Notes: generated by a model from the letters alone, not told the origin. 64,000 nucleotides of DNA from Variovorax paradoxus (GCF_030811855.1 NZ_JAUSRN010000006.1:124001-188000); one strand, 5' to 3'; shown: positions 1 through 9,478, counted from the first letter of the stretch. A program made the numbers and translations.

Positions 1-38
1 CGCGAAAATTGCTGGAAGGGGACAGCGACATCCGCTGA
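1..38 (+). CDS. C-terminal tail of an upstream gene (partial, possibly acyl-CoA dehydrogenase)
   Basis: An open frame enters from the left edge and stops at TGA 36-38; its last residues read RKLLEGDSDIR. The downstream gene starts 28 bases later on the same strand, as in an operon. Acyl-CoA dehydrogenases often end in a similar basic/leucine stretch, and isobutyryl-CoA dehydrogenase commonly sits beside the next two genes, so that is the best guess. Only about 12 codons are visible, so the family is inferred from context rather than read from the sequence. Confidence 0.4.
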   Translation, partial: RKLLEGDSDIR

Positions 39-66
39 AGCCCCGCATCCAGAACCTCTCAAGACA

Positions 67-1182
67 ATGACCGACTCCGTAGTTCTCTTCGACGAAATCA
101 AGACCGCCGGCGGCCAGCGCTTCGGCGTTGCCACGCTCAATGCACCGGCCTCGCTCAACGCGCTTTCCGTAGACATGGTGCGCCTGCTCACGCCCAAGCT
201 GCGCGAATGGGCGGCCGACGACGGCATCGTCGGCGTGCTGCTGCAGGCCGCGGGCGAGAAAGCCTTTTGCGCCGGTGGCGACCTGCGCCAGCTGTATCAA
301 ACCCTGCTCGAATGCGGCCCTGCGCGCAACACCTACGCCGAAGACTTCTTCCGCGAAGAGTACGAACTCGATTACCTGATCCACACCTTTCCCAAGCCCT
401 TTCTCTGCTGGGGCCACGGCATCGTGATGGGTGGCGGCGTGGGCCTGATGTCGGGCTGCTCGCACCGCGTGGTCACGGCGCAAAGCCGCATCGCCATGCC
501 CGAGATCAGCATCGGGCTCTACCCCGACGTGGGCGGCAGCTGGTTCCTCCGGCGCACGCCCGGCCGCACGGGTCTGTTCCTGGCGCTCACGGCTGCCAAC
601 CTCAATGCAGCCGATGCCATCTTCTGCGGTTTGGCCGACGTGCTGGTGCCGCATGAGCACAAGGGTCAGGTGCTCGAAGCGATTGCGGCTGCGAACTGGC
701 GCGGCGAACTGAAGGCCGACCGCGCCGAACTTTCGCGAATCCTCGCGCGGGCGGGCGAGGGCGCGCAGTTGCCGCCATCCAAAGTGCGCGAGCACTACGA
801 CACCATCAACGCCCTGATGGCAGGCGACGACCTGCTCGACATCGCGAAACGCCTGCGCAGCCTGCAGAGCGACGACCCGTGGCTGCAGTCCGCATCCAAA
901 ACATTCATGAAGGGCGCCCCGAGTTCGGCCGCGCTGAGCTTCGAGCTTTGGCAGCGCGTGCACCGCATGTCGCTGGCCGAGGTGTTCCGGCTCGAATACT
1001 GGGCCTCGCTGGGTTTCTGCGCGCACAAGGACTTTGCCGAGGGCATCCGCGCGGTGCTGATCGACAAGGACCGCAATCCGCGCTGGAACCCCGCCACCAT
1101 CGAAGAGATCACGCCCGCGTTCATCGAAGACCACCTGCGTCCGCGCGGAGAGATGCCGGCGGAACTGGCTGCGCTGGCCTGA
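67..1182 (+). CDS. 3-hydroxyisobutyryl-CoA hydrolase (enoyl-CoA hydratase/isomerase family)
   Basis: 371 residues of the crotonase fold. The oxyanion-hole segments are visible as AFCAGGDLRQLY near residue 67 and GHGIVMGGGVGLMSGC near residue 117, followed by MPEISIGLYPDVGGSWFLRR. The length and the PDVGGS-type motif fit the 3-hydroxyisobutyryl-CoA hydrolase branch better than the roughly 260-residue enoyl-CoA hydratases. It would release 3-hydroxyisobutyrate in valine catabolism. The next gene, 32 bases downstream, encodes the enzyme that oxidises that product, which supports the assignment. A general enoyl-CoA hydratase role cannot be excluded from sequence alone. Confidence 0.85.
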   Translation: MTDSVVLFDEIKTAGGQRFGVATLNAPASLNALSVDMVRLLTPKLREWAADDGIVGVLLQAAGEKAFCAGGDLRQLYQTLLECGPARNTYAEDFFREEYELDYLIHTFPKPFLCWGHGIVMGGGVGLMSGCSHRVVTAQSRIAMPEISIGLYPDVGGSWFLRRTPGRTGLFLALTAANLNAADAIFCGLADVLVPHEHKGQVLEAIAAANWRGELKADRAELSRILARAGEGAQLPPSKVREHYDTINALMAGDDLLDIAKRLRSLQSDDPWLQSASKTFMKGAPSSAALSFELWQRVHRMSLAEVFRLEYWASLGFCAHKDFAEGIRAVLIDKDRNPRWNPATIEEITPAFIEDHLRPRGEMPAELAALA

Positions 1183-1214
1183 GCCTCTTCTACAAATACA
1201 ACGGAGACAAGCAA

Positions 1215-2114
1215 ATGAAAATCGCATTCATCGGCCTCGGCCACATGGGCGGCCCCATGGCAATGAACCTGCGGAAGGCAGGCTACACGCTCAAGGCCTT
1301 CGACCTCTCGGAAGAGGCCTGCAAGAAATACGATGCTGAAGGCCTGCCCATTGCCGCATCGGCTGCCGAATCGGTGACCGATGCGGACGTGGTCATCAGC
1401 ATGCTCCCGGCCAGCGTGCACGTGGAAGGCCTGTTTCTCGGCAGCGCGGGCAAGCCGGCACTGCTCGACAGCATTCGCGCCGGCGCCCTCGTGATCGACA
1501 GCAGCACCATTGCGGCCGCCACCTCGCGCAAGGTGGCCGAAGCGGCCGCTGCCAAAGGCATTGCAATGATCGACGCGCCGGTTTCCGGCGGCACGGGTGG
1601 CGCGATTGCCGGCACACTGACCTTCATGGTCGGCGGCGAAACCGATGACCTCGACCGCGCACGTCCGGTGCTCGAGAAGATGGGCGCCAACATCTTCCAT
1701 GCGGGCGGCATCGGCGCGGGCCAGACGGCGAAGATCTGCAACAACATGCTGCTGGGCATTTTGATGATCGGTACTTCCGAGGCGCTGGCGCTGGGCGTTG
1801 CCAACGGGCTCGACCCCAAGGTGCTGTCCGAGATCATGCGGCGCAGCTCCGGCGGCAACTGGGTGCTCGAAAAGTACAACCCGATGCCCGGCGTGATGGA
1901 AGCAGCACCGGCATCGAAGAACTATGCGGGGGGCTTCGGTACCGACCTGATGCTCAAGGATCTGGGCCTGGCGCAAGAAAACGCGACGGCGGTTCGCGCG
2001 GCTACGCCGCTGGGCGGACTGGCGCGCAGCCTCTATGCGGCGCACAGCCTCGCGGGCCACGGCGCGCTCGATTTCTCGAGCGTGCTGAAGCTGGTGCAGA
2101 AGGCGTCGTCCTAG
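1215..2114 (+). CDS. mmsB: 3-hydroxyisobutyrate dehydrogenase
   Basis: 299 residues. It opens with the Rossmann motif FIGLGHMGGPMAMNL (NAD-binding) and contains the family signature DAPVSGGTGGAIAGTLTFMVGG, with the catalytic lysine expected in GQTAKICNNMLLG. It oxidises 3-hydroxyisobutyrate to methylmalonate semialdehyde in valine degradation. The ATG at 1215 follows a purine-rich GGAGACAAGC, and the Rossmann fold starts at residue 2, so longer upstream starts are rejected. It is in the same operon as the CoA hydrolase that makes its substrate. Confidence 0.93.
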   Translation: MKIAFIGLGHMGGPMAMNLRKAGYTLKAFDLSEEACKKYDAEGLPIAASAAESVTDADVVISMLPASVHVEGLFLGSAGKPALLDSIRAGALVIDSSTIAAATSRKVAEAAAAKGIAMIDAPVSGGTGGAIAGTLTFMVGGETDDLDRARPVLEKMGANIFHAGGIGAGQTAKICNNMLLGILMIGTSEALALGVANGLDPKVLSEIMRRSSGGNWVLEKYNPMPGVMEAAPASKNYAGGFGTDLMLKDLGLAQENATAVRAATPLGGLARSLYAAHSLAGHGALDFSSVLKLVQKASS

Positions 2115-2117
2115 CGA

Positions 2118-2273
2118 CTAGCCAAACAGCGCGTCGCTGGCCCATAGAAGGGCCAGCACGCCCAAGAACAGCAGCAGGAACACGACCCACGCGCGCGTGA
2201 AAGCCTGGGTCTCCGTGATTTCGGCGGGAGCCGTTTCAAGCGGAACAGGGGCGCTGGGTGTGTGTGGGTTCAT
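2118..2273 (-). CDS. small single-pass membrane protein, unknown function
   Basis: 51 residues starting at the ATG complementary to 2271-2273. A proline-rich N-terminus (MNPHTPSAPVPLE) is followed by one strongly hydrophobic helix, VVFLLLFLGVLALLWASDAL, near the C-terminus, predicting a small inner-membrane protein. A longer start would add an arginine-rich, low-complexity extension typical of antisense GC-rich reading, so the short form is preferred. It is convergent with mmsB, with only three bases between the stop codons. No family was recognised. Confidence 0.55.
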   Translation of the reverse strand: MNPHTPSAPVPLETAPAEITETQAFTRAWVVFLLLFLGVLALLWASDALFG

Positions 2274-2376
2274 TCCCGACTGTACCCTGCGGCCGCGGTC
2301 GCCGCGAAGCTGCTGCGCAAGGAACTGGCGGCTGCTTGAAGCAGGAGGGCGATCGTGGCGCGCCAATAATGGCGCC

Positions 2377-3240
2377 ATGCTTGCCCTTCCAGTTTCATCG
2401 AGACCCTTCTTCCTCGCGCCCGTCCTTCTCCTCTCGTTGTTGCTTGCGCCAGTCATGGCCTCGGCGCAAGACCGCGCCCAGGCCCTGATGAAATTCGAGG
2501 GCGTGCAGGCGCGCTACCAGGCGGCCTATGCGCCCGGTGCCGTGTCGCGCGATGCGCGCCAGCTGCTGGAGCCCCCGGACCAGGCTATTGCCGACAAGGC
2601 GCTCCAGGCATTGGACGCGGCGGCTGCGCGGTCCTTCGACGTGGCGGCTTCGGTGGCTGCAATCCAGCAGGAGGTGGCGGCTGCCGGCAAGGGTGGCGCG
2701 GCGCCGGCTCCGCAGGTGCAGGCCGCGGTGGCCCGGTTCTCGAAGCTGCGCGCCGACTACGCCGCGATGGACGACGCAGGCAAGCTGGAGTTTTTCAACC
2801 GCGAGCGCGCGAAGCCGGCCGATCCCGCACGCACGGAACTGCTCGAGCGCATGGCCGTGGCCGACGTGCGCGAAGTCGATTTTTCGAGCCAGCTGCTGTT
2901 GAGCTCCGTGGTCAAGCAGCTGGCGCGCGGCAATGCGGGCCAGTTCACTTCGTTGCCGGACCGCACGCTCGACATGGCCGTCGACACGCTGTGGTCGCGC
3001 GGCATCACGTCGCCGCGTCCGCGCAACCTGCTGATCGTGGCGCGCGAGTTCGAAAAGCAGGTCACGCAAGCCTTGCTCGCGGCCCTGCCGGACGCGGACG
3101 TGGCCGCCTTGCTGGCCTGGCGCAACGATGCGCAGGCCGCGGCCGAGCGCGAAGCGCTGGTGGGCACCTACCGCGCGGAGGTCAAGGCGAGCGGCGCCGT
3201 GGCGATCCGGACGCTGGTGCGCGGCTGGCCGCGTTCTTGA
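2377..3240 (+). CDS. exported alpha-helical protein of unknown function
   Basis: 287 residues. The ATG at 2377 opens a classical signal peptide: a hydrophobic core (FFLAPVLLLSLLLAPV) and a cleavage site after MASA, giving a mature protein starting QDRAQALM. The rest is rich in Ala, Arg, Glu and Leu without cysteine pairs or a recognisable catalytic motif, suggesting a soluble helical periplasmic protein. An upstream in-frame start at 2197 would place 60 non-conserved-looking residues before the signal peptide and is rejected. No enzymatic function can be assigned. Confidence 0.7.
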   Translation: MLALPVSSRPFFLAPVLLLSLLLAPVMASAQDRAQALMKFEGVQARYQAAYAPGAVSRDARQLLEPPDQAIADKALQALDAAAARSFDVAASVAAIQQEVAAAGKGGAAPAPQVQAAVARFSKLRADYAAMDDAGKLEFFNRERAKPADPARTELLERMAVADVREVDFSSQLLLSSVVKQLARGNAGQFTSLPDRTLDMAVDTLWSRGITSPRPRNLLIVAREFEKQVTQALLAALPDADVAALLAWRNDAQAAAEREALVGTYRAEVKASGAVAIRTLVRGWPRS

Positions 3241-3450
3241 CCGCCGCGCGCAGTGGCGTACTTGTCGGGCGCCTCGGCATAGGGCGAACGCCGCATTGCA
3301 GGGCGCAGTGCCTGGCATGCAATCTGCGTTTGCTGTGCTGCGCGATACTCGCCGCCTGGACGAAGACCATCGCTCATGAGCACTTTCGCCCTCTCGTTGA
3401 GAAAGTTCCCCGTCATTGTTTCAGTTTCATGAACACTGCGATTCGATTGG

Positions 3451-3470
3451 CTAGGGTTTTCCCTGGTAAT
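3451..3470 (+). promoter_or_regulatory. inverted repeat AGGG-TTTT-CCCT in a probable promoter
   Basis: The perfect short inverted repeat AGGGTTTTCCCT lies at 3453-3464, 56 bases upstream of the small exported protein gene, in the otherwise empty gap 3241-3520. It is followed directly by GGTAAT, a possible -10 element. It may be a protein-binding site for regulation of the next gene; this is inference from position and symmetry only. Confidence 0.3.
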
Positions 3471-3520
3471 TGAGGTGCAAACTTCGAGGCATCCAAAGCC
3501 CGATCAAGAAGGAAATTGAA

Positions 3521-3859
3521 ATGAAGACCTCGAACATCCTCGCCGCCGCCGCTCTCTCCCTGCTCGCCGCCGCTGGCGCCCACGCAGAGACCTATGAAGG
3601 CGTGCAGCCTCTGAGCGCCGGCTACAGCCGTGCCGACGTCGCACCGCAAGCCGCAGCCGCCGCCCGCGAAGGCAACGCCTACAGCGACGCTGCTTCCGCC
3701 GTCGTGGCTCCCGTGCTGGCTTCGTCGGACCGCGCTGAAGTTCGCAACGAAGCCGTTGCTGCTGCGCACGCACCCGGCCAGAACCTGCGCCGCGAAGCCT
3801 TCGCAGACAGCGTGATCCCTTCGCAAGCTCGCAGCTTCACGCGCCAAGCCGGCCTGTAA
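3521..3859 (+). CDS. small alanine-rich exported protein
   Basis: 112 residues. A signal peptide (MKTSNILAAAALSLLAAAG) ends in AHA, leaving a mature chain starting ETYEGVQPL. The mature part is about 90 residues, Ala/Arg/Glu rich and without cysteine, resembling the short DUF4148-like exported proteins found in multiple copies in Burkholderiales; that family link is a guess. GGAA at 3511-3514 precedes the ATG by six bases and could serve as a weak ribosome-binding site. A strong intrinsic terminator follows at 3911, so it is probably a single-gene transcript. Confidence 0.7.
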   Translation: MKTSNILAAAALSLLAAAGAHAETYEGVQPLSAGYSRADVAPQAAAAAREGNAYSDAASAVVAPVLASSDRAEVRNEAVAAAHAPGQNLRREAFADSVIPSQARSFTRQAGL

Positions 3860-3910
3860 TCGAAGCAGGCAGGGAAGAGCGGCAACTGCCGCTTGCTCTC
3901 GGCAACAGAC

Positions 3911-3949
3911 AAAAAGCCGGACGGTGCCAAAAGCGCCGTTCGGCTTTTT
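3911..3949 (+). terminator. strong rho-independent terminator
   Basis: A 17-base arm at 3911-3927 (AAAAAGCCGGACGGTGC) pairs with 3933-3949 through Watson-Crick pairs plus two G-U wobbles, with a five-base loop. The right arm ends in TTTTT and the left arm starts AAAAA, so it could also work on the opposite strand. It ends the transcript of the small exported protein. Confidence 0.9.
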
Positions 3950-4076
3950 GCTTTGGCGCGAAAGAATGGGTAGGCGACAGGTTAGTACGAACGGCCAGGC
4001 AGGGGGAAACACTCGGAGCCGTCTGGCGACCCTCCGCCCTACGATGGCACTTCCATACGAACGAAGGAGTTGTGCC

Positions 4077-4355
4077 ATGCCTCTCTACCTGATCGAACGC
4101 ACCTTTGCCGACCAGCTCGAAGTCTCGCCCGAGGGCGCGGCCAGCATCATGCGCATCAACGACGACGTCGGGGTCCGCTGGCTGTATTCGTTCTTGAGCG
4201 CCGACAAGAAAAAGACCTACTGCCTGTACGAGGCGCCCAGCGCCGAGCTGATCCGCGAGGCGGCGCAGCGCAACGGACTGCCGGCCGACGTGGTGATCGA
4301 GGTCGATGAACTGCGCCCGCCGGCGGTGCAGGCCGAGGCAGTCGCGACGGCTTGA
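4077..4355 (+). CDS. DUF4242 family protein
   Basis: 92 residues beginning MPLYLIERTFADQLEV, which matches the start of the DUF4242 family (small ferredoxin-like proteins; one Streptomyces member was described as nickel-binding). The motif DVGVRWLYSFLSADKKKTYCLYEAP is typical of the family, as is the repeated beta-alpha-beta pattern. AAGGAG at 4064-4069 lies seven bases before the ATG and decides the start over longer forms that would read through the upstream terminator. It stands alone. Metal binding is known only by family analogy. Confidence 0.8.
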   Translation: MPLYLIERTFADQLEVSPEGAASIMRINDDVGVRWLYSFLSADKKKTYCLYEAPSAELIREAAQRNGLPADVVIEVDELRPPAVQAEAVATA

Positions 4356-4409
4356 ACGTGAAGCAGCGAGCGGCATTGCGCCGCTCGTCCTTCGTGCCCG
4401 TCGGCCTAC

Positions 4410-4880
4410 TTACTTCGACCTCGGGTCATCGGCCGGATTGACGTAAGTGACGCCCCAAGGCCCGGTGCCGTGGAGCTGCACCACGGTTTCTTCCTGCGTC
4501 CATGCAAAGTGCGGCGTCTTGGCCTGCAGGATCATCATGCCGCCCGCGGTCACGGGCATTGACTTCTGCATGTCGAGCTTGTCGCCCAGGCCCATGTGGA
4601 AGGTGCCCGAGAGCACGGTCACGCGCTCGACGGCCGGATGCCAGTGCGACGGAATCCGGTAGTTGGCCGGCACCCTGATGCGCACCGTGAAGGGCACGGC
4701 TTCGCTCATGGGTCCTTCGAGCACCGCGAGCTTTGCGCCGGGTGGCAGCGAAGGAACGTCGGCCCATTTCAGGTCGGCCGGCGAAATCATCCGATGGTCG
4801 GGTGTCTGGGCCCAGCTCGTCGCAAGGGCTGCGAGCAGTGCGGCGCCGATCGCCCAGGCAACAAATGGTTGGCGTGTCAT
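4410..4880 (-). CDS. exported cupin-domain protein
   Basis: 156 residues. The N-terminus (FVAWAIGAALLAALATSWAQ) is a signal peptide, so the protein is probably periplasmic. The cupin core follows: a first metal motif with HWHPAVERVTVLSGTFHMGLG and a second strand region ending in KTPHFAWTQEETVVQLHG. The histidines and glutamate of motif 1 are present, so metal binding is likely. AAGGAAAG sits just upstream of the ATG. No partner gene is evident; the truncated haemoglobin gene lies just upstream on the same strand, 64 bases away. Confidence 0.8.
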   Translation of the reverse strand: MTRQPFVAWAIGAALLAALATSWAQTPDHRMISPADLKWADVPSLPPGAKLAVLEGPMSEAVPFTVRIRVPANYRIPSHWHPAVERVTVLSGTFHMGLGDKLDMQKSMPVTAGGMMILQAKTPHFAWTQEETVVQLHGTGPWGVTYVNPADDPRSK

Positions 4881-4944
4881 GGTCTTTCCTTTCGGTGTCA
4901 CCGGCGAAACGCCGCCGGGGCGCGGGCAAGAGCGGGGCCGTTGT

Positions 4945-5304
4945 CTACAGCCGCACCACATCGCCCTTCAATGAATAAAGAATGGCGACCACCTCGTTCT
5001 TCTCGGCTTGGTCGTAGCCGTTCCTGGACATCGCGTCGAGGATGTCGTCGATGGCGGCGACCAGCTCCTGCTCGTTGATGTTCATTCCCTTGTGCGCGGT
5101 CACCAGGTCCTTGCCGGTGTAGCACTGCGGTCCGCCGCTGCCTGCACAGAGAAACTCGAACACGTGGCGCTCCACTTCGGGGCGGTTGCTGTTCGCAAAG
5201 CGGGCACGAATGAGGGGGTTGTTGTAGTGGTTCTCGACCACGTCGGTCACGAGCCGCTGGATGCGCTCTCCACCGCCGAGCCGTTCATAAAGGGTTGCGG
5301 GCAT
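4945..5304 (-). CDS. glbN: group 1 truncated haemoglobin
   Basis: 119 residues of the 2-on-2 globin fold. It starts with the family signature LYERLGGGERIQRLV, has the B-helix tyrosine in NHYNNPLIRARF, and the proximal haem histidine is expected at H71 in TAHKGMNI. The segment FLCAGSGGPQCYTGKD before it is typical of group 1 members. Such proteins bind O2 or NO and are linked to nitrosative stress or O2 handling. GAAGGAG eight bases before the ATG supports this start. It could be co-transcribed with the downstream cupin gene. Confidence 0.9.
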   Translation of the reverse strand: MPATLYERLGGGERIQRLVTDVVENHYNNPLIRARFANSNRPEVERHVFEFLCAGSGGPQCYTGKDLVTAHKGMNINEQELVAAIDDILDAMSRNGYDQAEKNEVVAILYSLKGDVVRL

Positions 5305-5422
5305 ACGAGACACTCCTTCTGGTTTGGCGACCTGGCGGCGCCGGGCCTGGGACAGACCATAGGACGGCCGGGGCGGCCGCGCATCGCCCGAATTGACCAT
5401 TTGGACCGCGTGCGGCCAGTGG

Positions 5423-8400
5423 CTAGCGGCCAGCAGCGGACGCCGTCGAGCCTTCGGACGCTACGCGGTGGCGATGCGCCCAGGCCGCGGCTTCGGTGCG
5501 GCTTCGGCAATCGGTCTTGGAGAGGATGTGGCGCACGTGGTGGGCCACCGTGTGCGGGCTGATGAACAGCCGCTGCGCAATGGCCTGGTTGCTGTGACCG
5601 GCACTGAGCAGCCGCAGCACGTCGACTTCGCGCGGGCTCAGACCTTCGGGCGCCGCAGGTGATTGAGCAGCGCCTTCGAGCTCGCGCTGCAGCGACTCGC
5701 ATCGGCGGGCGAGGCTGGCCATGCCGAGTTCGCGGCCAATCGAAAGCGCCGCTTCCAGATGCGATCTGGCAGCGGCGACGTCACCGCCGCGCCGGGCCAG
5801 CCACCGCGCCCATTCGAAGCGGCTGTGCGCCAACCACGGCCGGCTGCCGCCTTGCTCGTCGAGCGCGGCCGCAGCCGCGAAATGAGTGGCTGCACTGTCG
5901 TCGTCGCCCGCCAGCGCGGCCAGCATGCCGCGATAGCGGTCCACAGCGCCAAAGCAGGCGATGTTGGTGCCGGTGACTACGTTGCGCCCGGCATAGGGCG
6001 CGAGCAGCCGGTAGAGCGTTGCCGCGCGCGGCACGTCGCCAAGACGTGCGCAGACCTCGGCGGCAAAGACGATGTTGGTGAGCCACATGCCATCGCGCGC
6101 AATGCCTGCGAATCCGTCGCCCGCCAGCGCTTCATACGCCTCGCGGGCGGGCTCGTGGAGATCGAGCTCGGCGCAGATCAGCGCGAGGCCAGGCTGCCAC
6201 AGGCTGTTGCGCGGCACGCTGCCGACCAGCCCGCGCAGCACCGGCAGCACCTCGCCAAGGCGGCCCTGCTGGCGCCGCAGTAAAAAGATCTGCAGGCTGT
6301 AGGCACCCTGCGCATGGTTGGACAGAAAGCGCTGCCCGAGCGTGAAGGTCTCGCCGGCCAGCCTTTCCGAATCGGCGAAGCGGCCTTCGTACGCGGCCAG
6401 CAGCGTGAGGCTGGCCAGGCCCATGGCCTGCATGAAGGGCTGGCGAATCGCGTCCGCCACCCGTGCGTGCACCTGCGCCAGCGAGCGCGCCGCATCGAGT
6501 GCGCCTTTCTCGACCAGGTCGCCAAAGTACCAGCCAGTGAGCGAGTCCACCCATTCGACGTGGCCCGCGCGTTCGGCCACCTCGAGGGCTTCGCGCGCGC
6601 AGCGCAGGCGCTCATCGAGTTGCCCAGGGTCGCCGCGCGCCGGCAAGATCGCGGCCAGTGCCTTGAACAGCGGCTGCGGCATGGCCAACTCGCGCGCCAG
6701 CGCCACGGCGCTGCGCTGCGCCGCAATGGCCTCGGGCTGGCGGCCGCAGAAGATGCAGGCGCGGCACAGCGCGGCGAGCAGGTCGACCCGCAGCGCGGTA
6801 TCGAAGCGGTCGGCCGCCGCGAGCGCCTCTTCGAGCAAGGCCGCCGCCTCTTCGCCGGGGTGGCTGATGCGCCAGCCGTTGTTCTCGAAGCCGAGCGCGG
6901 CCCGCGCGAACAGCTCGGCCTCGCCGAGCGCGCGCGCCAGCGTGGCGGCTTCCAGGAAGGTAGCGGCGGCGGCATCGTTCTCGCCGGCATGCATTTGCAC
7001 CGCGCCCAGCGCCAGCAGCAGTTCGCCATGCCGTGCGCGCTCGGCCGGCAGCCAGCGCTCCTGCAGCTGCAACGCGAGCCGATAGCAGCGTAAGGCTTCT
7101 TCGTAGGCCATTACTGCAACGGCCCGTGCTGCGGCACGCTGCGCGATCTCCAGCGCGCGCGCCGGGCTGCCCACGGGCAATGCCGCGGCCGCGTGGTAGG
7201 CCAGCGGCGCCAGCACCGCGTCGGGATCGGCGGCGTGGCGCGCCTCCAGCGATTCGGCAATGCGCCCATGCAGTGCGACGCGCTGTGCCGCTGGCAGTTC
7301 GTCATAGAGCACTTCGCGGATCAGCACGTGACTGAACTGGTACTGCGCGCCCGGAGGCACCCGCTCGATGATCCGGTGCGACAGCGCTTCATCGAGCCTG
7401 CCGAGCAGCTCGGCCTCGCTGTCGGCGCCGGCCAGTTCGGCCAGGAGGGGCAGATCGAAGTCGCGGCCGATGCAGGCGGCAATTGCGAGCAGCGTGCAGC
7501 AGGGCGCCGAGAGCCGGTTGAGCCGCTGGCCGATCACGGCGCGAATGCCGCTTGGCACGGTTTCAACCAGCGCCGCGGTGGCATGCGGGTCGTTGCCCTG
7601 GGGGCCCTGATGCAAGAAGCGCAGCGTTTCCACCAGGTACAGCGGATTGCCTTCGGTGCGGCGGTGCATGGTGGCAATCACTGCGGGCGGCGGCGTTACC
7701 GCGCTGGCCGCGGCGACCATCCGCTCGGTCTCTTCGAGGCTCAGCCCCGGGAGCGGCAGCCGGCAGAACTGCCGCGTGTTCAGCAGCTCGGCCAGCGTTG
7801 CAGCCAATGGGTGCTGGCGCGACAGATCCGCCTCGCGGTAGGAGCCGAGCAGCAGCATGCGGCTCTCGCCAAGATCTTGCGCGATGAAGGCCAGGAGCCG
7901 CAGCGACGAGGCATCGGCCCAGTGCAGGTTGTCCAGAATGAGGAGCAGCGGCCGCAGCGTGGCCACCTGGCGCCAGAAATGCGCCACCGCGGCAAACAGG
8001 CGAAAGCGCGCCTGGTCGCCTTCGCCGATGGCTGGCACCGCAGTGCCTGGCGGCAGGCGCTCGGCGAGTTCGGGTGCAATCTCGACTGCCGCCGCCGCGT
8101 CCCTGCCGAGCAGCGCCGGCAGGCGCTCATCGCGGCAGGCGCGCAGACAGGCCTGCATGGCGCGCGTCCACGGCAGAAAGGGTGGCGCGCCGGGTTCCTC
8201 GAGGCAGCGGCCCCACAGAGTCAGCATGCCGCGGCGCAGGGCCAGTGTTGCCACTTCCTGCGCGAGCCGGGTCTTGCCGATGCCAGCCTCGCCGCTCACC
8301 ATGACCACGCGGCCGCGCCCGGCCAGCGCACCGCCGAGCGCGTCGTGGGCCAGCTGCAGTTCACCGCGGCGCCCCACGAAAGGCTCGGTCGCGCCCGCCA

Positions 8401-8506
8401 CCGCGGGGCTTGCCACCGGCGCGGCACCGCAGGCCGGACATGGCGCGTCGGCATGCAGGCACACGCGCCCGCAGCGGTGACAAGCGATCCGATCCAGCAT
8501 GGCCAT
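5423..8506 (-). CDS. MalT-like ATP-dependent LuxR-family transcriptional regulator with N-terminal zinc ribbon
   Basis: 1027 residues. Order of parts: a four-cysteine zinc ribbon at the N-terminus (C9, C12, C23, C26, with C16 in between), a STAND/AAA ATPase module with Walker A GEAGIGKT at 72-79 and Walker [13 protein letters not shown] near 193, a long helical TPR-like sensor region from about 400 to 900, and a C-terminal LuxR helix-turn-helix ([20 protein letters not shown]...[13 protein letters not shown]). Such regulators bind an inducer and ATP, oligomerise and activate transcription. AAGGAG just upstream of the ATG at 8506 selects this start. It is divergent from the motor-like operon at 8783, and a link to that operon is possible but unproven. 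Confidence 0.88.
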   Translation of the reverse strand: MAMLDRIACHRCGRVCLHADAPCPACGAAPVASPAVAGATEPFVGRRGELQLAHDALGGALAGRGRVVMVSGEAGIGKTRLAQEVATLALRRGMLTLWGRCLEEPGAPPFLPWTRAMQACLRACRDERLPALLGRDAAAAVEIAPELAERLPPGTAVPAIGEGDQARFRLFAAVAHFWRQVATLRPLLLILDNLHWADASSLRLLAFIAQDLGESRMLLLGSYREADLSRQHPLAATLAELLNTRQFCRLPLPGLSLEETERMVAAASAVTPPPAVIATMHRRTEGNPLYLVETLRFLHQGPQGNDPHATAALVETVPSGIRAVIGQRLNRLSAPCCTLLAIAACIGRDFDLPLLAELAGADSEAELLGRLDEALSHRIIERVPPGAQYQFSHVLIREVLYDELPAAQRVALHGRIAESLEARHAADPDAVLAPLAYHAAAALPVGSPARALEIAQRAAARAVAVMAYEEALRCYRLALQLQERWLPAERARHGELLLALGAVQMHAGENDAAAATFLEAATLARALGEAELFARAALGFENNGWRISHPGEEAAALLEEALAAADRFDTALRVDLLAALCRACIFCGRQPEAIAAQRSAVALARELAMPQPLFKALAAILPARGDPGQLDERLRCAREALEVAERAGHVEWVDSLTGWYFGDLVEKGALDAARSLAQVHARVADAIRQPFMQAMGLASLTLLAAYEGRFADSERLAGETFTLGQRFLSNHAQGAYSLQIFLLRRQQGRLGEVLPVLRGLVGSVPRNSLWQPGLALICAELDLHEPAREAYEALAGDGFAGIARDGMWLTNIVFAAEVCARLGDVPRAATLYRLLAPYAGRNVVTGTNIACFGAVDRYRGMLAALAGDDDSAATHFAAAAALDEQGGSRPWLAHSRFEWARWLARRGGDVAAARSHLEAALSIGRELGMASLARRCESLQRELEGAAQSPAAPEGLSPREVDVLRLLSAGHSNQAIAQRLFISPHTVAHHVRHILSKTDCRSRTEAAAWAHRHRVASEGSTASAAGR

Positions 8507-8528
8507 GCCGCTCCTTGTGCTTTTTTTC

Positions 8529-8543
8529 CCGGCCCTGGGCCGG
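8529..8543. promoter_or_regulatory. GC palindrome in the divergent 8507-8782 intergenic region
   Basis: CCGGCCC-T-GGGCCGG is a perfect inverted repeat with a one-base centre, 22 bases upstream of the LuxR regulator start. The centre is too short for a stable hairpin loop, so a dimeric protein site (for example autoregulation) is more plausible than a terminator. The rest of the 276-bp gap shows no gene. Confidence 0.3.
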
Positions 8544-8782
8544 CATGGACGAGTCTGCACGCGGCGAGTGCCTGTAGGGCTTAGGACTTACGCCACGCCA
8601 CGCCGCGTCGAAGACGGCTGCCCGACAGGCGCGCGGGCTGGACAGTCGCCGCGGCGGCCTGGCCGAAAACGACCGGTAACCGCCCGCTGCGTTACTGGAA
8701 GTTTCACCCGGGCGGGGGTGCTCTGCCGAGGCTCCCGGGAGGGGTGGCCGGTGTAGACTGCCAGGTTTTTCGTTCTGGCGGT

Positions 8783-9478
8783 ATGGCGCACGTTTCACAG
8801 CGCACAGTTTTCAATGGTTCGGCGCTCGTTCGCCTGCTTTCCCGACTGGCCGATACAGGCATGCGCGAACCCACGCAAGCCACCGCGGATCGATTGAGCC
8901 AGTGGTTCGGCTGGACCGATGCCATTTCGCTTTCCGCCGCGCTGGACGGCGTACCGGCGGCTGCTGCTTCTTCCCGGCTGCGGGCTCCCGCCGGTTCCGA
9001 GGAACGGGAATGCGCCCGTGCGCGGACCGCGCTCGCCAATGCGATTGCAGAAGACGGGGTGGTCATGGCCGCAACCGACTTCACGCCGCTGCGCCGCCGC
9101 TACCTTGCGCTGCAGCAGGCCATGGAAGCGGGGATCGGCCCGTTGCGCGGGCGCTTGCGGACGACGCTGGCGGCCAAGTCCCCGGCCATGGCAAGGCTGG
9201 CTGCGGTGGACGTGGTCATGGAGCAGGTTCTGGCTGCGCGCGAGCACGGCCTTTTGGCCGGCGTGCCCGCATTGCTCGAAAAACATTTCAACCGCTTGAG
9301 CGGGAACGGCGCGTCAACGACAGCCGAACCCGCCGGCGAACCCCAGGCCGGCGAGTGGCTGCACGTTTTCCGCAAGGACATGAAGAACGTGCTGCTCGCC
9401 GAACTGGACTTCCGATTTCAACCGATCGAAGGGCTGCTCGAAGCCCTTCGCATGAGGCAACCAGAGTGCCATGAATAG
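8783..9478 (+). CDS. DUF3348 family protein, first gene of a motor-like operon
   Basis: 231 residues from the ATG at 8783, opening MAHVSQRTVFNGSALVRLLSRL, the usual start of DUF3348 proteins. It is soluble, rich in Arg, Ala and Leu, mostly helical, with no signal peptide or membrane segment, so it is expected in the cytoplasm. Its end overlaps the next gene by eight bases, indicating translational coupling. DUF3348 has no established function; by context it should be a cytosolic partner of the membrane proteins encoded downstream. A GTG start at 8744 is possible but adds 13 residues without family resemblance. Confidence 0.82.
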   Translation: MAHVSQRTVFNGSALVRLLSRLADTGMREPTQATADRLSQWFGWTDAISLSAALDGVPAAAASSRLRAPAGSEERECARARTALANAIAEDGVVMAATDFTPLRRRYLALQQAMEAGIGPLRGRLRTTLAAKSPAMARLAAVDVVMEQVLAAREHGLLAGVPALLEKHFNRLSGNGASTTAEPAGEPQAGEWLHVFRKDMKNVLLAELDFRFQPIEGLLEALRMRQPECHE

